This document shows, one piece after another, positions 35,456-44,382 of a DNA stretch of 64,000 nucleotides. Below the pieces are notes generated by a model. The model saw nothing but the letters and a program-made list of their open reading frames with translations. It was not told the origin of the DNA and searched no databases. Position 1 is the stretch's first letter. Each line of letters opens with the position of its first letter. Made by a program: the position numbers and the translations under genes. The stretch spans positions 1 to 64,000 of the forward strand of contig NZ_CP025806.1 of assembly GCF_003352085.1 (NCBI RefSeq), read 5' to 3'. This DNA is from Sulfitobacter sp. SK012 (GTDB lineage Bacteria; Pseudomonadota; Alphaproteobacteria; Rhodobacterales; Rhodobacteraceae).

Positions 35456-36825
35456 AACGCAAAAACTGCAAAATCCTTGTTATTGGTGCGGGCCCTGGGG
35501 GTTATGTTTGCGCGATTCGTGCGGGTCAGTTGGGTCTCGATACCATCGTAGTCGAAGCGAGCACCCCCGGCGGAACCTGTTTGAATGTCGGTTGTATTCC
35601 ATCCAAGGCCCTTATCCATGCGGCCGAGGAATTTCACATCGCGGCGCATCTCGCTGGGGAAAACGACCTTGGTATTTCCACGACCAAGCCAAGTATCGAT
35701 CTGGCAAAGACGGTGGCGTGGAAGGACGGTATCGTTAAGCGATTGACTGGCGGTGTCAGTGCTCTGATGAAGAAAGCCAAGGTGCGCAGCATTTCCGGAC
35801 ACGCCCAGATTATAGATGGCAAGACTGTGGATGTTGAAACCCCTGAGGGTACCGTTCGTATTTCTACTGAGAATTTGGTTATTGCGACAGGATCTCGTCC
35901 GCAGGAAATCGCAACTTTGCCTTTTGGCGGGGACATACTGTCATCAACTGCGGCGCTGTCGCTTGATAGCGTTCCGGAACGGCTAGCGGTGGTTGGCGGC
36001 GGATACATCGGCCTTGAGATCGGAACCGCCATGGCCAAACTGGGTGCCAAAGTAACGGTGCTTGAGGCAGCAAGCCGCATATTGCCACAATACGACGCCG
36101 ATCTAACGCGCCCGATTATGAAACATCTCGAAGCATTGGGTGTGACAGTGCTCGTTGGGGCCAAGGCCCAAGGTTTCGGGGCTGGGCAACTGACGGTGAT
36201 GACCGAGGAAGGTTCACAAAAGCTATCCGCCGATAAAGTTCTGGTCACTGTCGGACGCGCGCCCGCAACGGACGGGTTCGGACTTGAGGGGTTGGAACTG
36301 ACCATGAATGGCCGACATCTGACGATTGATAATCAATGCCGGACGTCAATGCGCAGCGTATTTGCAATTGGGGATGTCACTGGCGATCCAATGCTCGCGC
36401 ATCGCGCAATGGCACAAGGGGCATTGGTGGCCGAGGTCGTCGCGGGGGGGCGGAGGACATGGGATAAACGCGCAATGCCCGCGGTGTGTTTCACCGATCC
36501 GGAGATCGTTACTGTCGGGATGCTCCCAAGTGAAGCGCCAGAAAACGAAGTTGCAGTCTTTCCATTCGCTGGCAATGGTCGAGCGATGACTCTTGGACGC
36601 GGCGACGGGTTTATTCGTGTGGTCTATGCGAAAGACAGCGAACTTGTCCTCGGAATGCAGGCTGTTGGGGTCGGAGTGTCGGAAATGGCGGGGGAGTTTG
36701 CGCTTGCGCTCGAAATGGCGGCGACATTAACGGACATCGCCGATACAATCCATGCGCACCCCACACTTGGAGAAACGGTGCAAGAGGTAGCGATGAAAGG
36801 ACTTGGTCGCGCGCTTCACATCTGA
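35452..36825 (+). CDS. lpdA: Dihydrolipoamide dehydrogenase (E3)
   Basis: The protein is 457 aa from the ATG at 35452. It has FAD motif GAGPGGYVCAIRAGQLG, redox disulfide GGTCLNVGCIPSKAL (C43, C48), NAD motif VVGGGYIGLEIGTAMA and the C-terminal His-Glu pair in HAHPTLGE. It reoxidises the lipoyl arm for this complex. As the last gene of a complete seven-gene unit it makes the pathway independent of the chromosomal E3. Confidence 0.95.
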   Translation: MKRKNCKILVIGAGPGGYVCAIRAGQLGLDTIVVEASTPGGTCLNVGCIPSKALIHAAEEFHIAAHLAGENDLGISTTKPSIDLAKTVAWKDGIVKRLTGGVSALMKKAKVRSISGHAQIIDGKTVDVETPEGTVRISTENLVIATGSRPQEIATLPFGGDILSSTAALSLDSVPERLAVVGGGYIGLEIGTAMAKLGAKVTVLEAASRILPQYDADLTRPIMKHLEALGVTVLVGAKAQGFGAGQLTVMTEEGSQKLSADKVLVTVGRAPATDGFGLEGLELTMNGRHLTIDNQCRTSMRSVFAIGDVTGDPMLAHRAMAQGALVAEVVAGGRRTWDKRAMPAVCFTDPEIVTVGMLPSEAPENEVAVFPFAGNGRAMTLGRGDGFIRVVYAKDSELVLGMQAVGVGVSEMAGEFALALEMAATLTDIADTIHAHPTLGETVQEVAMKGLGRALHI

Positions 36826-36999
36826 CGGGTCTAAAGTGGCATGACACTTTCGTTAACTTGAAGTGAAGGTTTCAAAATCATATCAAAAGAAGAAGTCTAT
36901 GTAGCTGCTTGTTGAGGCAGGCACTGACCGATGATTTTCTGATTTGAATGGCAATCGGTTCCGCCCTGATGTCCAGATTTTGCGGAAACATTCATATAG

Positions 37000-37253
37000 G
37001 GTGAGCGCCCGAGATTGCCATTCGCGCACCTCGTTCAGCACAGCGCTGTGACGCGGCTGATCAGATCCGGTGACACCTGATGACCGTAGACCTCCTCAAG
37101 ATGAGCACGGATGTCGCGTACAGTCAGACCGGCGGCGTAGAGGCCGATGATCTTGTCATGCATGCCGTCGATCCGGGTCTGGCCCTTCTTCACTAATTCC
37201 GGTTCGAAGCTGTCGTCATCCCTAGCGGTACGGGATTGCTCGGCACCGCTCAC
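37000..37253 (-). pseudogene. IS256-family transposase fragment
   Basis: The translation [53 protein letters not shown] is a short internal section of IS256/mutator transposases (two stretches are joined here only for description). After RVT a one-base shift is needed to continue as [13 protein letters not shown], the next family block. Neither the N-terminal nor the catalytic DDE part is present, so this is a decayed insertion-sequence remnant lying back to back with an FGE fragment. Confidence 0.75.
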
Positions 37254-37382
37254 TCCGGTGTGCCGGATGATGGCGTAGCCCCGCTTCGGCGCGTGAAGCT
37301 TAAACCGTTTCGCATTTGCGCTACAACAGTCACGAATGTGAGATTCTCACGTTTCGTCGAGGGGGCGGAATATGTCACCGAA
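37224..37382 (+). pseudogene. Fragment of a formylglycine-generating enzyme (FGE/SUMF1-type) gene
   Basis: An open frame encodes [18 protein letters not shown], then [15 protein letters not shown] and AEYVTEA. This matches residues of the intact FGE encoded at 55879-56829 (TGLLGTANAGIPDDG, KPYRIGATTVTN, GYITEAE). It covers only about 50 residues of the N-terminal part and the active-site half is gone. It shows that a third FGE copy once stood next to cassette A. Confidence 0.75.
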
Positions 37383-37497
37383 GCTCACAGAGCACCAACG
37401 TCGACTTGCGCGTCAACGTATGGCAGTCGGCGAAACTTGCCAAATGATTGTGCGAGATCTTGGTTTTGCACATACAACGGTTTTTAGATTGCAGTAG
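37372..37497 (+). pseudogene. C-terminal helix-turn-helix remnant of a site-specific recombinase (resolvase)
   Basis: The 41-codon frame LTEHQRRLARQRMAVGET ... IVRDLGFAHTTVFRLQ resembles the DNA-binding tail of serine recombinases. There is no catalytic domain, so it is a remnant at the junction with the FGE fragment. It overlaps the end of that fragment in another frame. The family call is moderate because only the tail is visible. Confidence 0.5.
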
Positions 37498-37519
37498 TTG
37501 GGTTGCGGCTGCCTGAAGT

Positions 37520-39112
37520 TCAGTCCAATGGCCTTTGCTTACGTGAGAAAAACCATATTGACGCGAGCGCGAGGACCAACAAGAGCAGCGCGACTGGGCT
37601 TTTGAGCAGGAACCATGGATCACCGCCTGACGCAGCGAAGGCTTGGCGCCCGGTCCGTTCCAGCGTACCAGCCAAGATGAAGGCAATCACAAACGGCAGG
37701 ACGGGAATGTCGATCCGGCGAAAAATGTAGCCCAGCATGCCAAAGGCGACCGTGATCCAGAGTGCCGTGAAACTGGATTGCTGAATGTAGATTGCGGTCA
37801 GCGTGACAAGCAACACTACGGGCATGAGGATATGGTTCGGAATGCGGGCCATGATGCCCATCGCGCGCATGAAATAACCGCCAATTGTCCAGTTAAGCAG
37901 ATTGCCGCAGGCCATCAGGGTAAAGAGGCCAAATGCCACAACCAGTTCAGGGTTTATGTCCGGCTTAGTGAAATTGAAGACCGAAGGTCCGGGATTGAAG
38001 CCGCCGATACTGTCAGCGGCCAAGATCAGAAACACGGCAGCTGCGTTGCCCGGGATGCCAAGCGACAGAACGGGGATTAGGTTTGCACCTGACACAGCAG
38101 AATTTGCGGCTTCGGTCGCAGCAATCCCTTCCGGAACACCTTCTCCGAACAGTTTGTGTTCAGGCCTTTTCTTGATCTCGTGGCGGCGTTTTCCCATCGT
38201 GTAACCCAGCGTCGCTGCGAGCGTTGATCCAACGCCGGGCAGCGCCCCAATGGCTGTACCAATCAGCGAGGATCGCCAGATATAGGGAATTATCCGTTTG
38301 ATGTCGCCTTTTTGCAGCCCGTCTTTCCCTTCATGTGTTGCCGCTTTGGCTGTGGGGTCAGTTCCTGCATTTCTCCACATGTCTTCAATACTGCGAAACA
38401 CTTCGCCAAGGATAAGCACACCAAGAACTGCTGCGATTAATGGAAAACCATTTGCTATCTGGTCTACACCGAATGTTAGGCGCGGGTAAAAATGTTCTCC
38501 TGTTGCCACAAATGCCGCGACCATGCCAAGGCTGATGGACATCAAGCCTTTGGCTACTGATCCACCCATGACAGCAGCGATGAAGGAAAGCGACAGTATG
38601 ATGAGCGCAGTCTTTTCGGGAAGATCAAGAAAAGATTCAACAGCGACCGCTAGAAATGGCGCGCAGACGAATAGGACGATATCTGAGAAAGTGTCCCCAC
38701 TAACTGAGGAAAGATGAGCAATTCTCAATGCGCGCTGCGGCGTGCCACGCAGGGTCATCGGATATCCGTCAAGCGTTGTCATGATCGCGTCGGGCGTCCC
38801 TGGCGTATTGAACAGGATTGCCGGTACCGCCCCACCGACGGTGGCACCCTTCATGATGCCGATCAGAAAGCCGAAGACCGGTAGAAGTGCATCTGCCGAA
38901 ACCCCGAAGACAGAGATCAGGATAGGCAGAGAGACGGCCATGGCCATTGGACCGGCCAGCCCCGGTGTGGCACCAACCGCAATGCCGGTCAGCAGTCCAA
39001 AAAACAACATGACCAGTGCAATGGGGATGCCGATGCCCAGCACCGAAAAAACTTCGGGCCCTGTAAAGACAGCGGTGATGCCCAGCCAGATATAGTTCAG
39101 CACATCGATCAT
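37520..39112 (-). CDS. tctA: Tripartite tricarboxylate transporter large permease (TctA), cassette A
   Basis: The protein is 530 aa with about a dozen membrane helices. It has the two glycine-rich TctA repeats: GATPGLAGPMAMAVSLP near residue 48 and GALPGVGSTLAATLGY near 295. Also present are NTPGTPDAIMTTLDGYPM and GIPGNAAAVFLILAADSIGGFNPGP. It would form the membrane channel of a periplasmic-binding-protein-dependent secondary transporter for carboxylates. It overlaps tctB by 4 bp and a second, highly similar copy sits at 49152-50747. The substrate is unknown; the neighbours suggest a sulfated or hydroxylated acid. Confidence 0.93.
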   Translation of the reverse strand: MIDVLNYIWLGITAVFTGPEVFSVLGIGIPIALVMLFFGLLTGIAVGATPGLAGPMAMAVSLPILISVFGVSADALLPVFGFLIGIMKGATVGGAVPAILFNTPGTPDAIMTTLDGYPMTLRGTPQRALRIAHLSSVSGDTFSDIVLFVCAPFLAVAVESFLDLPEKTALIILSLSFIAAVMGGSVAKGLMSISLGMVAAFVATGEHFYPRLTFGVDQIANGFPLIAAVLGVLILGEVFRSIEDMWRNAGTDPTAKAATHEGKDGLQKGDIKRIIPYIWRSSLIGTAIGALPGVGSTLAATLGYTMGKRRHEIKKRPEHKLFGEGVPEGIAATEAANSAVSGANLIPVLSLGIPGNAAAVFLILAADSIGGFNPGPSVFNFTKPDINPELVVAFGLFTLMACGNLLNWTIGGYFMRAMGIMARIPNHILMPVVLLVTLTAIYIQQSSFTALWITVAFGMLGYIFRRIDIPVLPFVIAFILAGTLERTGRQAFAASGGDPWFLLKSPVALLLLVLALASIWFFSRKQRPLD

Positions 39113-39672
39113 AGGTCACCGTTCGGGGGCAAAAGCAAATCTTCAAAGGGCAGATCATAGATTCCGGCGAGTGCGGCAGATACGAACAGGCCAATTGCGA
39201 TTGTCCGCCAAGTGACACAGCGATTTATCAGCGCGATAAGTCCACCAACCAACATCGTGCCACCTGTCAGATAGCCGATGTATTTCCATGGCGCTGTATC
39301 ACGCAATGCGCGGTAGGAAAGCTCAGTGTCGGAGGCACTGCCTGCGAGCCAGACGGCCAGCGGCCCGGTCCAACGCATGAGAGTGAAACTCATTAGAAAA
39401 ACAAGAAACAGAACAATTAAAAACTGGCAATTCAGGCCGGTTAGCCTTGCCGGTTTTTTGCTATGGCGACTTTCCAACAAGAGGAGACAAGACGATAAAG
39501 CCAAGACAGCAAAGGCAATAGTAGGGGCAAACGCGTCGCCGATCGACAATCGGCCGCGCATTTTTTGCACAATGCCTGTCCCAGTGTCGGCCGGGATCCA
39601 AAGGAAAATAGCTGCAAGGGCAACAATCAAGGCAAAGACACCAAGACCGACATCTGAATTCACGCGGCGCAT
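39109..39672 (-). CDS. tctB: Tripartite tricarboxylate transporter small permease (TctB), cassette A
   Basis: The protein is 187 aa with four predicted membrane helices. It starts after GGGGAGGATC. The family is poorly conserved, but the position between tctA and tctC and the ending LPFEDLLLPPNGDL, closely matching the TctB at 48571-49152 (LPLDNVLLPPNGDW), make the call firm. It should form the membrane complex with TctA. Confidence 0.88.
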   Translation of the reverse strand: MRRVNSDVGLGVFALIVALAAIFLWIPADTGTGIVQKMRGRLSIGDAFAPTIAFAVLALSSCLLLLESRHSKKPARLTGLNCQFLIVLFLVFLMSFTLMRWTGPLAVWLAGSASDTELSYRALRDTAPWKYIGYLTGGTMLVGGLIALINRCVTWRTIAIGLFVSAALAGIYDLPFEDLLLPPNGDL

Positions 39673-39717
39673 GGTGATCCTCCCCTTGAGAGTTGCTCTG
39701 ATTGGTTAAATCCAGTT

Positions 39718-40671
39718 TTACTCGGTAACCGCTTCACGCAAGGCTTTAGCGTCTTCAGAGGCTTTGGCAATTATAGCGTCAAGCTCGTCGCCAATAACCA
39801 CTGTCGGGCCTCCAAAGCCGCGTGTAACAAGTTGACCCGCTTGACTGTCCGGATCATTCAGCACTTCAGAGATCGCCTTAGCTAATGCAGCCCGCGCTTC
39901 ATCCGGCATACCGCCTGGTGCGATGAACATGAAATAACCGTCGAGATAGAACTTGCTGCCCAGATCGATAATCGAGGGAGCATCTGGCGATTCAGCCAGT
40001 GGCGTCGGAATGGCAGTCGCAATATTGGTCATCTCGCCCTGTGAAACCGCCTTGGACTGCGCACCCGCCACCCATCCAATATCAAGATCGCCCGCGCGGA
40101 TGCCGTTCATGATCTCCTTGCCGCCTGCGACTGAGACAATGTTGAAGTCGATGCCAGTCTCTTTACCGAAATGGTATGCCATATCGGCCTGTCTTTCAGT
40201 TGCTGTGCCAAACCGCACTGGCGTGCCCGCTTCGGCTGCCGTCTTGACCTTGTCCCAATCAGAGAATGCACCGTCTGCCATAGCAACCAACCCCAGTTGG
40301 AAAGCGGCTGTGGTTGCCAGCAAGGTAAATTTATCAGCCTGAAGCTCTGGGTCGCCCACAACCATTGCGTTGTATGCAAGTGTCTCCGACACGACCATGC
40401 CGATGGCAGTGCCATCGTTGGGTTCAGCGGCCAACGCCTTTGCCAAGTTCAGTCCGCTGTTGCCGGTAACTTGCTCTGGCAGGATGCTCCATCCGGTTTT
40501 GGCCTCGATCCCTTCGGCGATGAGGCGTGCCTGTGTGTCAGCTCCGCCACCTGCTGCAAAACCAATCATCAGTTTGATGGGGCCAGAAGGCGACCATTCC
40601 TCCGCAAAGGCCGCAAGCGGGGTTGTAGCAAGCGTGGCCAGAACGACCAAATTACGCGCAAAATGTTTCAT
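39718..40671 (-). CDS. tctC: Tripartite tricarboxylate transporter binding protein (TctC), cassette A
   Basis: The protein is 317 aa from the ATG at 40671, spaced 4 nt from GGAGGAA; an in-frame ATG five codons upstream is less likely. The signal peptide ends ...AAFA before EEW. The mature sequence has the TTT-binding-protein start WSPSGPIKLMIGFAAGGGADTQARLIAEGIE and GWVAGAQSKAV. It captures a carboxylate in the periplasm for TctAB. It is divergent from marR with a 46-bp operator between them. Confidence 0.92.
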   Translation of the reverse strand: MKHFARNLVVLATLATTPLAAFAEEWSPSGPIKLMIGFAAGGGADTQARLIAEGIEAKTGWSILPEQVTGNSGLNLAKALAAEPNDGTAIGMVVSETLAYNAMVVGDPELQADKFTLLATTAAFQLGLVAMADGAFSDWDKVKTAAEAGTPVRFGTATERQADMAYHFGKETGIDFNIVSVAGGKEIMNGIRAGDLDIGWVAGAQSKAVSQGEMTNIATAIPTPLAESPDAPSIIDLGSKFYLDGYFMFIAPGGMPDEARAALAKAISEVLNDPDSQAGQLVTRGFGGPTVVIGDELDAIIAKASEDAKALREAVTE

Positions 40672-40705
40672 GATTTCCTCCCTCATGTGGTTTCACGTTA
40701 TTCAA

Positions 40706-40751
40706 AACTGGTAGACATGTCAACGTATTAATGTTGACATGTCTACCAGTT
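40706..40751. promoter_or_regulatory. 46-bp inverted repeat operator between tctC and marR
   Basis: AACTGGTAGACATGTCAAC and its exact complement GTTGACATGTCTACCAGTT (19-bp arms) flank GTATTAAT. Each arm contains the small palindrome GACATGTC, and a TTGACA -35 hexamer is embedded in both arms, one reading toward marR (40734-40739, followed 17 bp later by TAGTGA) and one toward tctC. A MarR dimer on each arm would block both promoters. Confidence 0.85.
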
Positions 40752-40783
40752 GAGGGTAGTGATAAATAACAAGGGAGGTCGTG

Positions 40784-41284
40784 ATGAAGCCTGAAAAAGA
40801 CATGACAGTAGATGCGGGCACCATCGACCTGAACCTTTTGTTGCCGTTCCAGATTGCTCAACTCAACACTCGGCTGAACGCACAGGCACGTGCTATCATA
40901 GCCCGCCACGGCAGCCTGACCCTCCCGCAATGGCGGATCATCCGCTTGGTAGGCACGAAGGTTGCATACACATCTACCTCTGTTCGCAAAGCAGCCGGGA
41001 TAGACAAAAGCCAATTTAGCAAAACGCTCAACAAGCTTGTCGAGGATGGCTTTATGACGCAGGCACCCTTTAAAGAAGACAAGCGGCAGTTAAAGCTCAG
41101 CTTGACGCCAAAGGGTCAAGCTGCGCTGGACGGGTTGGCACCCGAGCTGGATGCGCGCAATCAGCACTTATTGAAATCCCTGACGCAAAATCAACGCAGT
41201 GCCATCTTTGCCGCCATTCAATCTCTGGCGGAGGCATCAAAGAAGACCGATTTCCAAAGCGGTATAGAAGAAAAGAGCGAGTAA
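40784..41284 (+). CDS. MarR-family regulator, cassette A
   Basis: The protein is 166 aa from the ATG at 40784, 5 nt after GGGAGG (a GTG immediately upstream is possible). It has the winged helix: LPQWRIIRLVGTKVAYTSTSVRKAAGIDKSQFSKTLNKLVEDGFMTQ and the wing KEDKRQLKLSLTPKGQAAL. It is divergent from tctCBA and three bases upstream of the sulfatase, so it should repress both in the absence of the imported acid. The 46-bp inverted repeat in its promoter is the expected operator. Confidence 0.92.
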   Translation: MKPEKDMTVDAGTIDLNLLLPFQIAQLNTRLNAQARAIIARHGSLTLPQWRIIRLVGTKVAYTSTSVRKAAGIDKSQFSKTLNKLVEDGFMTQAPFKEDKRQLKLSLTPKGQAALDGLAPELDARNQHLLKSLTQNQRSAIFAAIQSLAEASKKTDFQSGIEEKSE

Positions 41285-41287
41285 CAC

Positions 41288-42727
41288 ATGAGTAAGTCAA
41301 AAAACCTCCTGATTATCATGTCGGATGAACATCAATCGAGGGCGTTGTCTTGTGCGGGCCATCCTATTGCGAAAACACCACATTTGGATGCTTTGGCGGC
41401 ACGTGGCACGCGGTTCTCCAATGCCTACACACCATCACCCATCTGTGTGCCTGCCCGTGCGGCGTTTGCCTCGGGTAAGTATGTGCATGACATTCGACTT
41501 TGGGACAATGCGATGCCCTATCTCGGCACGCCGCGCGGATGGGGTCACGCGCTTCAGGATCAAGATACGCGGGTGGAAAGCATCGGCAAGCTGCATTACC
41601 GGGATGCCGATGATCCAGCAGGTTTTGATGTCGAACATATCCCGATGCAGGTCGCAGGTGGCACAGGCATGGTTTGGGCCTCCATCCGCAAGGAAGACGA
41701 AAGAGTGTACCGCGATACGCGTATGCTGGGCGACTATATCGGTCCTGGTGAGAGCAATTACACTAAGTACGACGCCGAAGTGACAAGACGCACCGAGAGT
41801 TGGCTGGAAGACGCTGCTGCACAACCGAACAATGCACCATGGTGTCTATATGTCGGGCTTGTTGCGCCGCATTTTCCATTCATCGTGCCGCAGAAATATC
41901 TCGATCTCTATCCGGCAGACAGTATTGCGCGCACAAAATTACATCCGCGTGATGGCTACGTACAACACCCTTGGGTTGCCAAACAAGACGCTGCTCTTAG
42001 CAGTGAACCAGCATTCAAAGACGAAGACGAGCGGATCATGGCAATACGCTGTTACTTCGCGCTGTGTTCTTACATGGACGATAATGTCGGACGGATCATG
42101 CAAGCCCTGAAGGCCAATGGATTGGATGAGGACACGACGATCATCTATACTAGTGATCATGGCGACAATGTTGGTGCCCGCGGCCTTTGGGGCAAATCCA
42201 ACATGTACGAGGAATCCGCTGCAGTACCGTTGATCGTTGCACCGCCAAACCAAACGAAGGCAGCGATCTGCGATACGCCAGTCAGCCTGCTGGACGTGTC
42301 AGAGACTATCGTTGACCACTTTGATGCCACGCTTGAAGGTGACCGACCCGGCCAATCCCTGTATCAGATCGCCAAGGACGCGCCCGATCCGGAGCGTATT
42401 ATTTTTAGCGAATATCACGCTGTCGGCGCTGTCTCAGGCTGTTTCATGGTGCGGAAGGGGCGGTGGAAATACATTCACTATGTTGGCTTTGCGCCTGAGC
42501 TTTTCGATCTAGTGACAGATCCAGAGGAAACTTGCGATCTAGCTTCAGACGCTGCCTACGCCAATAGGGTTGACGAAATGTATGAGGTCTTGTGCTCAAT
42601 CTGCGATCCGAATGCCACGAACGATCTGGCTTTCGCCGATCAAGCCGATCTGGTTGCCAGCTATGGTGGACGCGAAAAGGCCATTACTCTCGGCGCGTCG
42701 GCCGCGACGCCACCTCCCGAAATTTGA
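41288..42727 (+). CDS. Cys-type sulfatase (alkaline-phosphatase superfamily), cassette A
   Basis: The protein is 479 aa and starts 3 bp after marR. The sulfatase consensus C-x-P-x-R is present as CVPARAAFASGK (C53), the residue that FGE converts to formylglycine. Metal-binding DE near the N-terminus (MSDEHQ) and TSDHGDN are intact. The layout resembles choline-sulfatase-like members but is not clearly one. No signal peptide is seen, so it acts in the cytoplasm on imported sulfate esters. It is followed by an FAD hydroxyacid oxidase, which suggests a desulfated hydroxyacid as product. Confidence 0.92.
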   Translation: MSKSKNLLIIMSDEHQSRALSCAGHPIAKTPHLDALAARGTRFSNAYTPSPICVPARAAFASGKYVHDIRLWDNAMPYLGTPRGWGHALQDQDTRVESIGKLHYRDADDPAGFDVEHIPMQVAGGTGMVWASIRKEDERVYRDTRMLGDYIGPGESNYTKYDAEVTRRTESWLEDAAAQPNNAPWCLYVGLVAPHFPFIVPQKYLDLYPADSIARTKLHPRDGYVQHPWVAKQDAALSSEPAFKDEDERIMAIRCYFALCSYMDDNVGRIMQALKANGLDEDTTIIYTSDHGDNVGARGLWGKSNMYEESAAVPLIVAPPNQTKAAICDTPVSLLDVSETIVDHFDATLEGDRPGQSLYQIAKDAPDPERIIFSEYHAVGAVSGCFMVRKGRWKYIHYVGFAPELFDLVTDPEETCDLASDAAYANRVDEMYEVLCSICDPNATNDLAFADQADLVASYGGREKAITLGASAATPPPEI

Positions 42728-42765
42728 AGACAGTTCCGAACCGGCTGAAGACTTAGGAAAATCAC

Positions 42766-44151
42766 ATGTCAGAATCCCCATTTGCCACTACTGTAGATGC
42801 CCTGCGTGCTTTGCTCGGGGACCGTTTGTCCACCGGCAGTTCCATTCTTGAGATGCATGGTCGAGACGAGGCCTATACTGCGCCCGCCCTGCCTGACGCA
42901 GTTGCTTTTCCGGAAACGACTCAGGAAGTTTCCGACATCGTGAAGATATGTGCGAAAAGCGGCTGCCCTGTCATACCGTTTGGTGTGGGCACCTCGTTGG
43001 AAGGGCATATCATTCCGATTCACGGTGGTATCAGCATCGACACCAGTCGGATGAACAATATTCTGGAGGTGCATGAGCAAGATCTTAATGCGGTCGTGCA
43101 GCCGGGCGTCACTCGTACTCAACTGAATGAAGAACTGCGCGCAACCGGCCTGATGTTTACCGTCGATCCTGGCGCAGATGCGACGATGGGGGGCATGGCG
43201 GCCACACGCGCATCGGGCACCAATTCCGTGCGCTATGGCACAATGCGCGAAAACGTTCTCGCTCTTGAAGTGGTGTTGCCCGATGGGCAGATCATAAAAA
43301 CCGGCAGTCAGGCGCGAAAATCTGCCTCTGGCTATGACCTCACACATCTTATCATCGGGTCCGAAGGCACGCTGGGTATTATCACCAAGCTGACTGTTCG
43401 GCTATTTGGTCAACCGGAAACCATCCTGTCCGCCACCTGTGCGTTCGAGACGATCGGCGGGGCGGTCGATGCGGTAATTCTGGCTATCCAATCTGGCATT
43501 CCGCTGGCACGGGTCGAACTTCTTGACGATGTCCAGATGAAGGGCATGAATATTCATAACCTTGATATGAACCTGCCCGAAAAGCCGCATCTGTTTCTGG
43601 AGTTCCATGGGTCCGAGGCAGGTGCCGCTGAGCAGGTTGGGATGTTTAGGGATATCAGCGATGAATTTGGTGGCTCTGATTTTCAGTGGGCGACTAAGGC
43701 AGAAGATCGCAATAAGCTGTGGAAAGCTCGGCACGAAGCCTACTATGCGGCCAAGGCGCTGCGGCCCGGGTCGGACGGGTTTGTAACCGATTGCTGCGTT
43801 CCGATTTCAAAGTTGGCGGAATGCATTGCGCGTACCAAAAAGGAGATCGAAAAATCTGGATTAATAGCCCCAATTTTGGGTCATGTTGGTGACGGAAATT
43901 TTCACTTGGTAATCTTAATCGAGTCGGGGAATGTAGCAGAACTGAAAGCCGCTGAAACACTGGCAGAAGCCGTCAACCTGTTGGCACTGGAGTTGGGCGG
44001 TACAGTCACGGGTGAACACGGCGTGGGGGTCGGAAAAAAGAAATACATGAAATCTGAACATGGCGCTGCCTACAGTCTGATGAGTACGATCAAGCGTGCA
44101 ATAGATCCCCAGAACATCATGAACCCGGGGAAGACAGTGACCATAGACTGA
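42766..44151 (+). CDS. FAD-linked D-2-hydroxyacid dehydrogenase (D-lactate dehydrogenase/GlcD type)
   Basis: The protein is 461 aa. The FAD-binding PCMH region has VIPFGVGTSLEGH and GADATMGGMAATRASGTNSVRYG. The C-terminal cap shows HVGDGNFH and GEHGVGVGKKKYM, both standard for D-lactate/glycolate oxidases of this group. It should oxidise a D-2-hydroxyacid to the 2-keto acid, giving electrons to quinone or cytochrome. It directly follows a sulfatase. Its counterpart in cassette B is the FMN L-type enzyme, so the two cassettes may serve opposite enantiomers. Confidence 0.9.
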   Translation: MSESPFATTVDALRALLGDRLSTGSSILEMHGRDEAYTAPALPDAVAFPETTQEVSDIVKICAKSGCPVIPFGVGTSLEGHIIPIHGGISIDTSRMNNILEVHEQDLNAVVQPGVTRTQLNEELRATGLMFTVDPGADATMGGMAATRASGTNSVRYGTMRENVLALEVVLPDGQIIKTGSQARKSASGYDLTHLIIGSEGTLGIITKLTVRLFGQPETILSATCAFETIGGAVDAVILAIQSGIPLARVELLDDVQMKGMNIHNLDMNLPEKPHLFLEFHGSEAGAAEQVGMFRDISDEFGGSDFQWATKAEDRNKLWKARHEAYYAAKALRPGSDGFVTDCCVPISKLAECIARTKKEIEKSGLIAPILGHVGDGNFHLVILIESGNVAELKAAETLAEAVNLLALELGGTVTGEHGVGVGKKKYMKSEHGAAYSLMSTIKRAIDPQNIMNPGKTVTID

Positions 44152-44382
44152 CGCGTGCCCCGTCAGTTCGAGAATAGAAATCGAAATCACCAAGTACCAA
44201 TGGTCATTGGTTGCGCTGGAGCTACTAGAGCGTTTTTCTCGTTCAGCAGCCATCCAAACATCAGGCAATAGCGACATGCGGAAACCGATCAAAGAAAAAC
44301 GATGCACGCGCCCCAATGGGTCTGAACGGGGCAGGGGGTGTTCGCTGTGGCCTTTCATTCAGCAGGCAGCACTGGAATGGCT

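Noticed and set aside
37236..37487. 83-codon hypothetical gene
   Set aside because: It is a chimera of the FGE fragment and an out-of-frame tail over the resolvase remnant.
41288..42727. Assignment as choline sulfatase (betC)
   Set aside because: The Cys motif and general layout match but no feature singles out choline sulfate, and the neighbours (TTT, D-hydroxyacid oxidase) suggest an anionic hydroxyacid substrate.
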